This document shows positions 31,084 through 40,535 of a stretch of DNA of 64,000 nucleotides, piece after piece; positions within the stretch are counted from its first letter, which is position 1; every line of letters begins with the position of its first letter. Origin of the DNA: Candidatus Aramenus sp. CH1 (GTDB lineage: Archaea > Thermoproteota > Thermoprotei_A > Sulfolobales > Sulfolobaceae). Both the position numbers and the translations under genes were made by a program. The notes under the pieces were generated by a model that was not told the origin of the DNA, made no database searches, and saw only the letters and a list, made by a program, of their open reading frames with translations. The stretch spans positions 160,070 through 224,069 of the forward strand of contig JALBWU010000004.1 of assembly GCA_022678445.1 (NCBI GenBank), in the 5' to 3' direction.

Positions 31084-32856
31084 TCAAGCACCCTGCTTTG
31101 ATAACTGTTCAAACTGCGACTTTAATGTCTTCTCTAGCTCGTTAAACTTCTGTAGCTCGTCGTTCTTTATGGACGCCTTGGACCTAATAATGTCGGTGAC
31201 CACGGATATCTTTTCGGTTATCTGCTTCACCGTAACTCCCTTCTCCACTAGGGGCTGAGCCAACTGGTGGTATAGATATATCAACCTCATCATCCTCGCC
31301 TGCTTCTGCGGGGAAGCAAAGGCGTCTATTTCATCGTACGCGTTCTGCTTGAGGAACGCCTCCTTGATTATCCTCGCCTCTTCCAGCGCCAGTTTGTCCT
31401 TCTCTGCCAAGGACTCTGGTCCAACTAGTCTCACTATCTGCTTGAGCTCGTCTTCCCTGATCAATGTCTTAACCATGAAGTCCCTCATGGTCTTCCAGTC
31501 TGGGTCTACGTTAGTTGCCCACCACTTGGCAACTAAGTCTACGTAGGCCGAGAACCCTTGTATCCAGTTGATCGCAGGGAAGTGCCTAGCCCTAGCCAAG
31601 TTAACGTCCAAAGGCCAGAACACTCTCACGAACCTCAAGGTGTTACTGGTAACTGGTTCCGTAAAGTCGCCTCCTGGAGGGGAAACAGCGGATGCAAGGG
31701 TAACTGAGCCATACCTCTCGTCAGAGCCTATTGTCCTAACCTTTCCTGCCCTCTCGTAGTACTCAGCTAGTCTGGACGCTAGGTAACTGGGGAAACCTTC
31801 CTCAGCTGGCATCTCCTCCATTCTTCCTCCCAGGTCCCTTAAGGCTTCTGCCCACCTAGTCGTGCTGTCAGCTACCACGAGGACGTCGTAGCCCTGATCC
31901 CTGAAGTACTCGCCCAAAGTCACGCCCACGTAGATGCTAGCCTCACGTGCTGCCACTGGCATGTTACTTGTGTTGGCCACGAGGATTGTCCTTTCTAGGA
32001 GGGGCCTCCCAGTCCACGGGTCCTTCAGCGTGGGGAACGCCCTCAACTCGTCTGTCATCTCGTTTCCCCTCTCTCCGCATCCCACGTAAATTATGATCTT
32101 AGCGGAGCTCCACTTGGCGAGGCTCTGCAAGGTCACTGTCTTACCAGAGCCGAAAGGTCCTGGAATTGCAGCTGTACCTCCCTTGGCCAGGGGGAATATG
32201 GTGTCGAGGACTCTTACCCCAGTCAGGAGGGGCTCTGACGGCTCGAGCTTCTCTTTGAAGGGCCTCGGTATCCTAACTGGCCACTTCTGCATCATGGTCA
32301 GCGGTACTTCGTCTCCTTCCATGTCTAGGACGGCTATAGTTTCCTCTACAGTGTAGTCTCCCTCCTTTACAACCTCCTTTACTGTGCCGTGCTTGTTGGG
32401 CGGTACAAGTATTCTGTGTTCAATCAGCCCAGTCTCTTGAACGGTACCTATTATATCGCCTGGGGAAAGCTTGTCGCCTTTCTTTATTTTCGGAACAAAG
32501 TGCCACTTCTTCTGCCTGTCAAGGGAAGGTACCTTAACTCCCCTAGCCACAAACGGGTTGTTGGTTAGCTCAGCTATCCTACCCAAGGGCCTCTCTAGGC
32601 CGTCAAATATCTGGCCCAACATCCCAGGCCCAAGCTCAGCGGAAAGAGGCGCGCCCGTCCTGTAGACGACCTCTCCTGGTTTTATACCGCTAGTGTCCTC
32701 GTAAACTTGTATGAAAGCCCTATCTCCTTCAATCCTTGTTATCTCTCCAACTAGCCTCATTTCTCCTACTTCTACCACTTCGTACATCTGGGCGTTCTTC
32801 ATGTTGTCGGCCACGACGAGTGGCCCGTTAACCCTGACTATCCTTCCGTTCTCCAT
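31084..32856 (-). CDS. atpA: A-type ATP synthase subunit A (catalytic)
   Basis: The catalytic subunit. The P-loop is [17 protein letters not shown] at about residues 233-249, the Walker B segment is [18 protein letters not shown], and the [14 protein letters not shown] region follows. The non-homologous bulge domain characteristic of A/V-type A subunits lies at about 115-190. It is 590 residues. Start overlaps the atpE stop; the end overlaps atpB. Confidence 0.96.
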   Translation of the reverse strand: MENGRIVRVNGPLVVADNMKNAQMYEVVEVGEMRLVGEITRIEGDRAFIQVYEDTSGIKPGEVVYRTGAPLSAELGPGMLGQIFDGLERPLGRIAELTNNPFVARGVKVPSLDRQKKWHFVPKIKKGDKLSPGDIIGTVQETGLIEHRILVPPNKHGTVKEVVKEGDYTVEETIAVLDMEGDEVPLTMMQKWPVRIPRPFKEKLEPSEPLLTGVRVLDTIFPLAKGGTAAIPGPFGSGKTVTLQSLAKWSSAKIIIYVGCGERGNEMTDELRAFPTLKDPWTGRPLLERTILVANTSNMPVAAREASIYVGVTLGEYFRDQGYDVLVVADSTTRWAEALRDLGGRMEEMPAEEGFPSYLASRLAEYYERAGKVRTIGSDERYGSVTLASAVSPPGGDFTEPVTSNTLRFVRVFWPLDVNLARARHFPAINWIQGFSAYVDLVAKWWATNVDPDWKTMRDFMVKTLIREDELKQIVRLVGPESLAEKDKLALEEARIIKEAFLKQNAYDEIDAFASPQKQARMMRLIYLYHQLAQPLVEKGVTVKQITEKISVVTDIIRSKASIKNDELQKFNELEKTLKSQFEQLSKQGA

Positions 32857-33431
32857 TACTCCTCACCAAACAAGATCTTGGCTACCTTTGGCTTTTCAGC
32901 CTCAAAAACTTGGCTTAATAGTAGATCTAGGGAAAAGTCCTTGACTAGACCCTGCTCCGGGAACTCTATTTTGACGCCTCCGAGCATTTTCTCTTCTTTG
33001 ACTTTTGCTTTAATTTTAAGCTTATTTAAAATACTTGATACTGCATTGACGTCCCTGGAATTGCAGTAAACAATTACGTCGTTCTTTGCCTCCCTCGACA
33101 GTACCCCCTCTAACCCCTTCTTGTACTTCTCAGACCCGAGGAGGACGTCGATCTTGTCCTTAACGCCCTCGTAGACCTTCTCTATCCAGTAGTTCTTTTC
33201 ACTGGCAACTAACCTCTTGTTTTCCACGTCTAGCTTTGCCCTCTCTCCCTCTATTTCCTCCTTGGTCTTGGTTATTAGGTCCCTGACCTTGTTTGAATAC
33301 GACTGCAAAACGTCGTTGTAGGTTTTGTCGACTATTCTCTTAGCTTCCTCGAAGCTCTGGTCAGCGTTCCTCTTTATTTCGTCCAACGCCTTTTTTATTA
33401 CCTCGTCCAATAACTCCTCCATTGTGGCCAT
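32856..33431 (-). CDS. atpE: A-type ATP synthase subunit E (peripheral stalk)
   Basis: A peripheral-stalk protein. Residues 1-100 form a long charged helix ([29 protein letters not shown] and [23 protein letters not shown]), followed by a globular alpha/beta head at 110-190. It is 191 residues. It overlaps the atpA start by one base and follows atpF by six bases. Confidence 0.88.
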   Translation of the reverse strand: MATMEELLDEVIKKALDEIKRNADQSFEEAKRIVDKTYNDVLQSYSNKVRDLITKTKEEIEGERAKLDVENKRLVASEKNYWIEKVYEGVKDKIDVLLGSEKYKKGLEGVLSREAKNDVIVYCNSRDVNAVSSILNKLKIKAKVKEEKMLGGVKIEFPEQGLVKDFSLDLLLSQVFEAEKPKVAKILFGEE

Positions 33432-33437
33432 CCTTTA

Positions 33438-33740
33438 TCACCCAAAGCCCAAAGCCCTTAAAATCATCCTTCTCACGTCCATAGGCTTAGATTCACTAAA
33501 TGGAGAAGGTATCACAGTAATTAAAGGTTTTGTCTGATTTGATATAAGGATCTCTAGTTTTTCCTTTACGGGTTCGTAAAGGTCCCTCGTTATTAGTATT
33601 AGGTCTACATCACCTCTCTTCCTTGCGTTGTCGATCTCCTTTTGGAGGTTAAAGGGATCCTCAACTACTTGAGCTTCTGCCCCTGCCATTCTGAAGAGGG
33701 AAGCGGTGTACTTGTCTCCCATGAGGAGAATTTTACCCAT
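33438..33740 (-). CDS. atpF: A-type ATP synthase subunit F
   Basis: A small Rossmann-like central-stalk subunit. ILLMGDKYTASLFRMAGAEAQVV near the N-terminus and VDLILITRDLYEPVKEKLE are typical F-subunit segments. It is 100 residues. First gene of the minus-strand operon. Its ATG is preceded by GGTGAG, a short ribosome binding site, and by TATA-like TTAAAAATATTTAA, so a short leader is likely. Confidence 0.9.
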   Translation of the reverse strand: MGKILLMGDKYTASLFRMAGAEAQVVEDPFNLQKEIDNARKRGDVDLILITRDLYEPVKEKLEILISNQTKPLITVIPSPFSESKPMDVRRMILRALGFG

Positions 33741-33762
33741 GGCTCACCAGTCTGTAATGTCA

Positions 33763-33792
33763 ATTAAATATTTTTAAGTTTTTTAAAGAATA
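33763..33792. promoter_or_regulatory. divergent promoter atpF / atpI
   Basis: The 68-base gap holds two A/T-rich boxes: TTTTTTAAAG at about 33779-33788, which is 25 bases before the atpI TTG, and an AAATATTTTTAAG box that reads as a TATA element for atpF on the minus strand. Confidence 0.45.
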
Positions 33793-33808
33793 GATAGACG
33801 GACTAACA

Positions 33809-35950
33809 TTGCTGTTCCCCGAGACCATGACCAAAGTGGAGGTAATATCCCTTAAGGACAGAGTAGACAGTATAGTCACTGAAGTGCTTAAGTTCGGCAT
33901 GTTTGAGCCCAAGGAACCCACTGAGCCCATATCCCAAGGGAGGATAGAGGGAGCAAGGAGGTTGTTAGGCGAGATCCAGGAACACATTACAAAGCTCAAG
34001 ATCATCATGGACATAGCAGGACTGGTGCTTGAGGCTCAAGGAAAGATGAAGCTGGGAGGCGACTGGATAACGACATCTGAGGCAGTATCAAAGGAGTCTT
34101 CTGAAGAGGAGAACAAGTACGCGGGGCTCTTGGAGGAGATAGGGAAGTTGAGGGCGGAAATAGACATCTACAAGGCGCAAATGAAGGAACTAGAGCCCTT
34201 CAGTGAAGTGGACGTAGAGCTAGAGAGGCTTTCCAACTTGGAGTACTTCGACGTTATTTTCGCGACGATATCCAGGGATCAACTTGAGGCTCTGAAGAAA
34301 GAGCAGGGCGTCTTCGTCAGCTATAAGGAAGTAGCAGGCGCTAAGGAGACTAAGTACGCCGCTATCATAATAGCGCCAAAGAACCAGTTAGAGCACGTTA
34401 CTGCTAAGCTAGGAATAAGGAGACTGGAGATAGCAACCGGCGGTTCACCAAGAAAGGCATATGATGAAGTCGTCACTAAAGCCAAGAACCTCGAGGAAAT
34501 CCTGGAAACAGCCAGGTCCCAGTTGGCCAAGAAGGTTAGGGAGAATTCGACCTCGTTTAGACAGCTCCTCGGAAAACTGATGACAGTCAGGGACGCACTA
34601 AACTTGTTGTCAAAGGTTAGAGTGTCGGAAAACTTCGCCCAACTAGAGGGCTTCGTGCCGGAGAAGAAGATCAAGGAGATAAAGGCGAAACTGGAGAAAC
34701 TGGGAGCCTTCGTGGACTACGCCTACCCGAAGAGGTATGGGGAGAAGGAGGAACCACCAACATACGTGAACCTCCCTAAGAGGATAAAGGCAATAGAGTC
34801 TGTCATAAATATATACGGTGCTCCTTCCTACTGGGAGCTATCCCCAGCTATATTCCTGATAGTGACGTTCCCAATTATATTCGGGCTCATGTTCCCCGAC
34901 ACTGGTGACGCCCTAGTGGTGTTTCTGTTCTCCATATGGTTCTACAGATATGGGGTCAGGAAGGGTAGCGACAACATAAAGAACTTGTCGTTAATCCTAA
35001 TATATTCCAGCGTTGTAGCGATCTTTACTGGGTTCTTGGCCAGGGAGTTCTTTGGGCCACTCTTAGTGGGAGGACTCGAGGAGTTAAACCCGTCCCAGTT
35101 CCCAGGAGACGTCGGACCATTATACAGCGTCTGGCCCATCCCCCTTAGCGTAGCCCAAAAGCTAGCGTTCCTATTGCCCTTTGGAGACTATGCCACCGCT
35201 TCGTCAATAGAGAACACAATGATATTCTCCGTATTCCTGGGTAGCATTGCCCTCTTCGTGAGCTCGCTTGTAGGAGTCGTAAACGCTGTAAGGAAGAGGG
35301 ACCCAGAGTTCCTGGTGTTTGAGAAACTGCCCTTATTACTCATCTACATAGCCCCCTTCCTGATATTCTCTTACGGAATACCGCAGGGCCTCAGTAACGG
35401 TGTGGCCTACTTTGACACCGAGAAGGCCATCTTGGGATACGTGCTACACGACATAACTAACCCAGGGTCCCCAGACTTGAGCAATCCCACGGCGGTATTC
35501 AGCTACGTCATGATACTCTGGATAGAGGTAGCCATTCTCTTCAACTGGGCCACCAAAATAATCCTCCTCAGGAGGCACGAGCACGTTAGCGTGGGATCCG
35601 CCATAGGGTTAGGGTTTATGGAAGGCGGTTTTGAAGCTGGCCTACTACTGATGTCCAACACCATCTCCTTCATAAGGATCCTAGTGTTCGCCTTAGCCCA
35701 CTACTACTTGCTATACGCCTTCTCCTATATGGCTTACCTAGTGGTAGGAAAGCCCAGCCTACTCGCTATATTCACCAACCCTGCGGCAATAGCCTTGATA
35801 TTCGTCGGTAACTTGCTTGCCATAGGACTCGAGGGGTTAATAGTATTTATACAAGACATGAGGCTTCACTTCTACGAAATGTTCAGTAAGTTCTACGAGG
35901 GTAGGGGAAGACAGTTCGAGCCCGCGTTGGCCTACGTGGAAATAGAGTAA
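33809..35950 (+). CDS. atpI: A-type ATP synthase subunit I (a, membrane stator)
   Basis: The stator that carries the proton half-channels. An N-terminal soluble arm with coiled coils (residues 1-330) is followed by seven to eight membrane helices. The essential Arg lies in MSNTISFIRILVFALAHYYL. It is 713 residues. TTG start at 33809, 25 bases after a TATA box; the ATG six codons on (33827) is an alternative. It is divergent from the other subunits. No gene for subunit C was found in the window. Confidence 0.94.
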   Translation: MLFPETMTKVEVISLKDRVDSIVTEVLKFGMFEPKEPTEPISQGRIEGARRLLGEIQEHITKLKIIMDIAGLVLEAQGKMKLGGDWITTSEAVSKESSEEENKYAGLLEEIGKLRAEIDIYKAQMKELEPFSEVDVELERLSNLEYFDVIFATISRDQLEALKKEQGVFVSYKEVAGAKETKYAAIIIAPKNQLEHVTAKLGIRRLEIATGGSPRKAYDEVVTKAKNLEEILETARSQLAKKVRENSTSFRQLLGKLMTVRDALNLLSKVRVSENFAQLEGFVPEKKIKEIKAKLEKLGAFVDYAYPKRYGEKEEPPTYVNLPKRIKAIESVINIYGAPSYWELSPAIFLIVTFPIIFGLMFPDTGDALVVFLFSIWFYRYGVRKGSDNIKNLSLILIYSSVVAIFTGFLAREFFGPLLVGGLEELNPSQFPGDVGPLYSVWPIPLSVAQKLAFLLPFGDYATASSIENTMIFSVFLGSIALFVSSLVGVVNAVRKRDPEFLVFEKLPLLLIYIAPFLIFSYGIPQGLSNGVAYFDTEKAILGYVLHDITNPGSPDLSNPTAVFSYVMILWIEVAILFNWATKIILLRRHEHVSVGSAIGLGFMEGGFEAGLLLMSNTISFIRILVFALAHYYLLYAFSYMAYLVVGKPSLLAIFTNPAAIALIFVGNLLAIGLEGLIVFIQDMRLHFYEMFSKFYEGRGRQFEPALAYVEIE

Positions 35951-35977
35951 TGGAGTTAGGAATAAGAAAATCCTTTT

Positions 35978-37690
35978 TTACCTCAATAATGGAGGCCTTG
36001 TTTTTTCTAGCTCGCTTCTAACTTTTTCCAGCAACTTGGGAACCTGTGCCTCGAAGTCTTCCGGGAGCTTCCTAAATATGGGCGAGGCTTTACCTACGAC
36101 GTGACCGGCTAGGATTAGTTTCTTAGCGTTCTCCCATCTCTCGTTTTCTATGGATCCCAAGTTAAGCTGATCGTATATCCTCTGCGAGCTCGCGGGAATT
36201 ACGGGGTACAACATGATAGCCAGGGACCTAACCACCCCCATGATTATGGCAAGCACGTTCATTGCCAGGGCCTTGTCCTTCTTTACCAGATCCCAGGGGG
36301 CCTTGGCGTTTAAGTAAGCGTTGCCTTCCCTTGCCAGCTTTAAGACCTCTTCTGTGCCAGCCTTTAACTTGCCCTTTTCGAAGTACTCCGAAACCACGTC
36401 AGGAGTTTCGTTCATCGCCTTTAGCAACTTGAGGTCGACTTCGTCCAGCTTCGACTCATCTAATGGAGGTACCTTGGACTCGTTGTACCTATTCACCATG
36501 GTGACGCTCCTGTTGACGAAGTTACCCACGTCGTCGTTCAACTCGTTGTTGACTATCCTCAACGCTTCCTTCCACAGGAAGGAGGTGTCCCTTTCCTCTG
36601 GCCTGAGCCTTATTAGCACGAACCTCCAGTAGTCCACATTCATGACCTTGGGGGCCTCGTCTATCCAAATGCCTATCCTCCTGCTCTTGCTGAACTTCTG
36701 CCCTTCGTAGAGCAAGTACTCAGTTGACGATATAACGGTAGGCAAGGAGTAGCCCTTCCCTGAGGCCATCAGCATAGCTGGGAATATTACCGCGTGGAAT
36801 GGTATATTGTCCTTACCTATGAAGTAGTAGCTCTTCGCCTCGTCCAGCCAGAAGTCCTCCCACTCCTTGGGGTTACCCTTTTTCTCGAAGTACTCTATGG
36901 TCGCCGAGATGTAGCCGAGGAGGGCCTCGAACCAGACGTAGATTGTCTTACCTTCCGCTCCCTCGAAAGGCGCAGGTATGCCCCAAGCATTGTCCCTCGT
37001 TAGGCTCCTGGGCTTAAGCCCCTCTGAAATCCAAGAGAGAGCAACCGCCTTTACGTTTTCCGGCATTTCCTTGTTTTTCTCTAACCATTCCTTTATCCTG
37101 TCCTGGAACTTGCTGAGGTCGAAGAACCAGTGCTTCGTCTTCTTGAAGACCGGCTTAGCCCCACATATGGCACATCTAGGGTTAATCAAGATCTCTGGGG
37201 ACAAAAGCCTCCCGCACCTATCGCACTGATCCCCTCTAGCGTCCTCAAACCCACAGTAAGGGCAGGTACCCTTTACGAACCTGTCGGGCAGGAACATCTT
37301 GTCGTTCTCGCAGTAGGGTAGGGTCTCCTCCTGGGCAAACACGTAGTCCTTCAAGCTTAGGATGAACTCCCTCACGAACTTCTTGTGGGTCTCAGACTCG
37401 GTCCTAGTGTAGTTGTCGTAGCTTATCTTCCACACGTTCAAGAACAAGTCCTTGACGTACTCGTGAGCCTGGTCGGTTAAAGCCTTTGGTGACACCTTCC
37501 TCTTCACGGCCTCTATCTCGATTGGGGTCCCGTGCTCGTCGCTCCCGCTGACGAAGACCACGTTCTCCTTACCGTACTTTAGCCTGGCGTACCTAGCGAA
37601 GACGTCAGCGGAAAGGACGGAGCCTATCAAGTTGCCTAGGTGGGGCACGGTCTCAACGTAAGGCCACGCTGAGGCGACAAAGACCTTCAT
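35978..37690 (-). CDS. metG: methionyl-tRNA synthetase
   Basis: A class I synthetase. HIGH-like PHLGNLIGS at about residue 16, four-cysteine zinc knuckle (CPYCGFEDARGDQCDRCG and CAICG near 125-160), and the KMSKS-like GQKFSKSRRIG at about residue 335. It is about 570 residues without the C-terminal tRNA-binding EMAP domain. I chose ATG 37690 (MKVFVASAWPYV); it sits 26 bases after a TATA box, while the earlier in-frame start at 37708 lies before the predicted transcription start. Confidence 0.95.
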   Translation of the reverse strand: MKVFVASAWPYVETVPHLGNLIGSVLSADVFARYARLKYGKENVVFVSGSDEHGTPIEIEAVKRKVSPKALTDQAHEYVKDLFLNVWKISYDNYTRTESETHKKFVREFILSLKDYVFAQEETLPYCENDKMFLPDRFVKGTCPYCGFEDARGDQCDRCGRLLSPEILINPRCAICGAKPVFKKTKHWFFDLSKFQDRIKEWLEKNKEMPENVKAVALSWISEGLKPRSLTRDNAWGIPAPFEGAEGKTIYVWFEALLGYISATIEYFEKKGNPKEWEDFWLDEAKSYYFIGKDNIPFHAVIFPAMLMASGKGYSLPTVISSTEYLLYEGQKFSKSRRIGIWIDEAPKVMNVDYWRFVLIRLRPEERDTSFLWKEALRIVNNELNDDVGNFVNRSVTMVNRYNESKVPPLDESKLDEVDLKLLKAMNETPDVVSEYFEKGKLKAGTEEVLKLAREGNAYLNAKAPWDLVKKDKALAMNVLAIIMGVVRSLAIMLYPVIPASSQRIYDQLNLGSIENERWENAKKLILAGHVVGKASPIFRKLPEDFEAQVPKLLEKVRSELEKTRPPLLR

Positions 37691-37712
37691 AGTTGGAAAA
37701 TGGCTCATCTTA

Positions 37713-37722
37713 CTTATAAAGG
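37713..37722. promoter_or_regulatory. TATA element between metG and priL
   Basis: CTTATAAAGG, which reads as CCTTTATAAG on the other strand, is centred about 27 bases from the metG ATG (37690) and about 29 bases from the priL ATG (37747). One near-symmetric TATA box may serve both divergent genes. Confidence 0.45.
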
Positions 37723-37746
37723 CTGATGGGTAAGATTATGACAATA

Positions 37747-38682
37747 ATGAGTTTAATAAGCGTTGACAAGTATCCTTTTCTCAAACCCCTTGAGCAAGTA
37801 GTGAGGGAACTCCACGGGGTCAGCTTCTTTGAACTTATATCCAGCAACGGGAGGGTACTGAACGAGGCTAAGGAGAGAGTAAAGAGGATACTAGATGGCC
37901 AAGAGCCACCCCCGTTCAAGGACTACAGGAACCCTTCGCTGGTGTTCTACACTGAGATGGTCATACTCTCGACCATTGGGGACAAAAGGGTGATAGACAG
38001 GGTGCTACAGTGGGAGGCTGAGGGATTTGTGAAGGACATGTCCAAGGAAAGGGAGGAGGTGTTCAGGGAGCTTGTGAAACTGTTGAAAGTCCCACTGGAG
38101 AAAAAGAAGGTATCGTACCATGTGGGAAAGAGGAAAATCGAGCTGGTCTACGCAGTTAACCTCCTCTCTTACCTGTCCCTAATACGGGGAGTAAGGGACG
38201 AGGAGTTGAGCCTCTCTCAACTCGTGCTGAGCCAGGGGTACGTTTTCTTGAGCAAGCAAAAGCTCTTGAAGCTGATCAAGTACGTCACACTTGAGAGGCT
38301 CTCGCAGAGCGTAAGACCCATCACCCTTTCGGAGGTGCCAGAGACGCTGAGGGACATCATAGCGCTGAGACAAGGTAAGACCCCCCCGTGCATAGAGGGA
38401 ATGATGGCTAAGAAGGAAAAGAGCCCGGAGGAGGTCAAGGTATTGGCAGTGTACAAGGTCAACGTCGGGACCGACCTTGGGTCACTGGTAAGCTTCCTCA
38501 AGAGGTTTGGCGTGGAAAACGCTGAGGAGTACGCAAAGGAACTTTTGTCCTCCCGGAGGAAGTACGTGGTTTACTCATGCGAAAAGATGAAGGAGAAAGG
38601 CCTTTGCGTAGCGGACTGCGGAGTTAAGAACCCTCTTCAGCTCTACTTTGGCAAGGCGGAGGAGACCAACAAGAACCTCTGA
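37747..38682 (+). CDS. priL: DNA primase large subunit
   Basis: The regulatory subunit of the archaeal/eukaryal-type replicative primase. The four [4Fe-4S] cysteines are visible in the C-terminal domain: TPPCIEG, VYSCEKMKEKGLCVADCG. GVKNPLQLYF is the family end motif. I chose ATG 37747 (MSLISVDKYPF) because it matches the family's start and the TATA spacing; earlier in-frame ATGs at 37726 and 37738 exist. About 311 residues. Its 3' end overlaps the next, convergent gene by 40 bases. Confidence 0.93.
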   Translation: MSLISVDKYPFLKPLEQVVRELHGVSFFELISSNGRVLNEAKERVKRILDGQEPPPFKDYRNPSLVFYTEMVILSTIGDKRVIDRVLQWEAEGFVKDMSKEREEVFRELVKLLKVPLEKKKVSYHVGKRKIELVYAVNLLSYLSLIRGVRDEELSLSQLVLSQGYVFLSKQKLLKLIKYVTLERLSQSVRPITLSEVPETLRDIIALRQGKTPPCIEGMMAKKEKSPEEVKVLAVYKVNVGTDLGSLVSFLKRFGVENAEEYAKELLSSRRKYVVYSCEKMKEKGLCVADCGVKNPLQLYFGKAEETNKNL

Positions 38683-39221
38683 ACCACGGTCACCGCGGAG
38701 AGCACAAAGAGGGCGTAGAACAGCACGCTGGCCACCTCGAAGCTGAGGGGAGAGACGAGAAGTATTACTGCCACAAAGATAAGCCTCTCTCCCCTCTCTA
38801 TTATCCCCTTGCCTTCTGCCCTAACTCCGAGGGACTCTGCCTTAGCCCTCAAGTAAGAGATCGAGAGCGAGAGGCCTACTAGGAGAGAGACTAGGACTGG
38901 CTGGAAGCCAAGAAGCACGAAGGAGGAAATGAAGACGGCATCCTCAATCCTGTCCAACGATGAGTCCAGAAAGCTCCCAAAGGGGCCCGCCTTCCCGCTC
39001 AGCCTCGCGATCTCCCCGTCTAGGGCGTCTGCCAAGGAAGAGAGGGCCAGTAACACCACGCCGTAAAGCGCATTCCTCGTTGCCCACACCACGAGGAGGA
39101 AGGCTACGGCAAGCGCAAGCCCCGTGAGGGTCATTGCGTTGGCGGTAAACCCGACTCTAAGGAAGGCTGAAGCTATAGGGGTAATCAACTTCTTGGACTC
39201 CTTCCTTAGCCTCGTGATCAT
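38643..39221 (-). CDS. CDP-alcohol phosphatidyltransferase (archaetidylinositol phosphate synthase-like)
   Basis: A membrane enzyme with the CDP-alcohol motif D-x2-DG-x2-AR-x8-G-x3-D-x3-D, seen in DALDGEIARLSGKAGPFGSFLDSSLDR (about residues 64-90). About six membrane helices. In Sulfolobales the enzyme in this class most like this one makes archaetidylinositol phosphate for inositol ether lipids; other alcohols are possible. It is 192 residues; ATG start. Confidence 0.8.
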   Translation of the reverse strand: MITRLRKESKKLITPIASAFLRVGFTANAMTLTGLALAVAFLLVVWATRNALYGVVLLALSSLADALDGEIARLSGKAGPFGSFLDSSLDRIEDAVFISSFVLLGFQPVLVSLLVGLSLSISYLRAKAESLGVRAEGKGIIERGERLIFVAVILLVSPLSFEVASVLFYALFVLSAVTVVQRFLLVSSALPK

Positions 39222-39275
39222 CTGAAACCACTACTGTTTTAAACTTGACCAATGGATTAAGAAAGAGGGTAGGTA

Positions 39276-39590
39276 ATGAAGCCTAAAAAATTAATTCTTG
39301 TAACCTCGGACGCACATCCCCTAAACAAGGCGTTCCAAAACATCACCGATAGCATTTCAAAAGAGCTGGGAATCGAGAAGGAGGTAAAGACTGAGGACTA
39401 CTCTTTCCTTGCAGATTACGGAGAGAAGGACGACTTCGGCATGTCTTGGTTGCCTCAGCTCTTCGTACAGATGGACGACGGGAAGATCTACCCAATACTC
39501 ACCAACCTCCCCCTTGACAAGAGCCTAAAGCCAGACGAGGAGGAAGGCAAAAAGGAGGCACTTAATAAAATTAAAAATCTTACCTCATGA
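39276..39590 (+). CDS. hypothetical protein
   Basis: A 104-residue protein with an alternating beta-alpha pattern: KKLILVTSDAHPLNKAFQNITDSISKELGIEKEV, then LPQLFVQMDDGKIYPILTN. It may have a thioredoxin-like fold but has no CxxC. I do not recognise it. It is the first of three closely spaced plus-strand genes (13 bases before the methyltransferase), which suggests an operon. Confidence 0.65.
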   Translation: MKPKKLILVTSDAHPLNKAFQNITDSISKELGIEKEVKTEDYSFLADYGEKDDFGMSWLPQLFVQMDDGKIYPILTNLPLDKSLKPDEEEGKKEALNKIKNLTS

Positions 39591-39603
39591 ACCTATACTA
39601 TAA

Positions 39604-40098
39604 GTGAGAAAATTGAGCTATACCCCACACGTGCCTTACGTGCCCAGCCCCCCTAACGTGGTAAGGAAAATGTTAGAGGTGGCAAAGGTAGGCCCGGAGG
39701 ACGTAGTATATGACCTAGGTTGCGGAGACGGCAGGATAGTGATCACTGCAGTGAAGGAGTTCAATGCCAGAAAGGCAATAGGCATAGACATAAACGACGA
39801 GAGAATTCAAGAGGCGACAAAGAACGTCAAGGAGAACGGCCTAGAGGGCAGGGTCGTAATTAAGAAGGGGAACTTCTTCGAGGAAGACCTATCCGAGGCG
39901 ACCGTGGTTACCATGTTCCTCTTGACCAACGTCAACGAGATGCTCAGGCCGAAGCTGGAGAAGGAGCTTAAGCCCGGGACTAGAGTTGTATCTCACGAGT
40001 TCGAGATAAGGGGATGGACCCCTAAGGAGGTTGTTAAGGTCGAGGACGGCAACATGAACCACATAGTCTACTTGTACGTAATAGGTGAACACAGATGA
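39604..40098 (+). CDS. class I SAM-dependent methyltransferase
   Basis: A 164-residue Rossmann methyltransferase. Motif I is VVYDLGCGDGRIVITA at about residue 33 and the acidic motif II end is AIGIDINDERI at about 60. No recognisable NPPY or other target motif, so the substrate is unknown. GTG start at 39604. Its stop overlaps the ATG of the following DUF2286 gene. Confidence 0.82.
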   Translation: MRKLSYTPHVPYVPSPPNVVRKMLEVAKVGPEDVVYDLGCGDGRIVITAVKEFNARKAIGIDINDERIQEATKNVKENGLEGRVVIKKGNFFEEDLSEATVVTMFLLTNVNEMLRPKLEKELKPGTRVVSHEFEIRGWTPKEVVKVEDGNMNHIVYLYVIGEHR

Positions 40099-40535
40099 AG
40101 GTAATAGTGCTAAAGAGCGAACTGGGTAAGATCACATCGGAAAGGAGCGTCGAAGGAAACATTGGCGAGGTAGTGAAACAAGTGGCTGCAGAGGCCCTAA
40201 AAGAATGGAACGAAATAGCCTCCGACTTCACCATAATGAAGGACGTCCAGGAGGTGAGGATACCCCTCCCTTTAAAGCCCGACGTGTACGAGAGCCTAAA
40301 GAGCTTCCTCAGTGGAAAGGACAAGACTGCAGCCATTGCAAGAATACCAGTTTATATAATAAGCTACGACAACGCGTGGAAGGAGGACAACTATCAAGAC
40401 AACAGAGTTTACGTGGTCTCATATTACGTTGACGAGAACCTAAAGAACGAATTAGCGGAATACGCCAAACAGGCTACTTCGGAGATAAAGGAAGACAGCG
40501 ATGAAGGAGAAGCGGAGGAAGAAGAGGGGGAATAG
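40095..40535 (+). CDS. DUF2286-like archaeal protein
   Basis: A 146-residue protein that resembles the archaeal DUF2286 family (KVIVLKSELGKITSERSVEGN start, PLPLKPDVYESLKSFLSGKD centre). The last 20 residues are a strongly acidic Glu-rich tail. Function is not established. It is coupled to the methyltransferase by an ATGA overlap, and its stop codon directly abuts the stop codon of the convergent polB1. Confidence 0.6.
   Translation: MKVIVLKSELGKITSERSVEGNIGEVVKQVAAEALKEWNEIASDFTIMKDVQEVRIPLPLKPDVYESLKSFLSGKDKTAAIARIPVYIISYDNAWKEDNYQDNRVYVVSYYVDENLKNELAEYAKQATSEIKEDSDEGEAEEEEGE

Noticed and set aside
40095..40535. Reading the acidic tail of the DUF2286 protein as a frameshift artefact
   Set aside because: The stop codon abuts polB1 exactly, and acidic tails are common in small archaeal proteins, so no error need be assumed.
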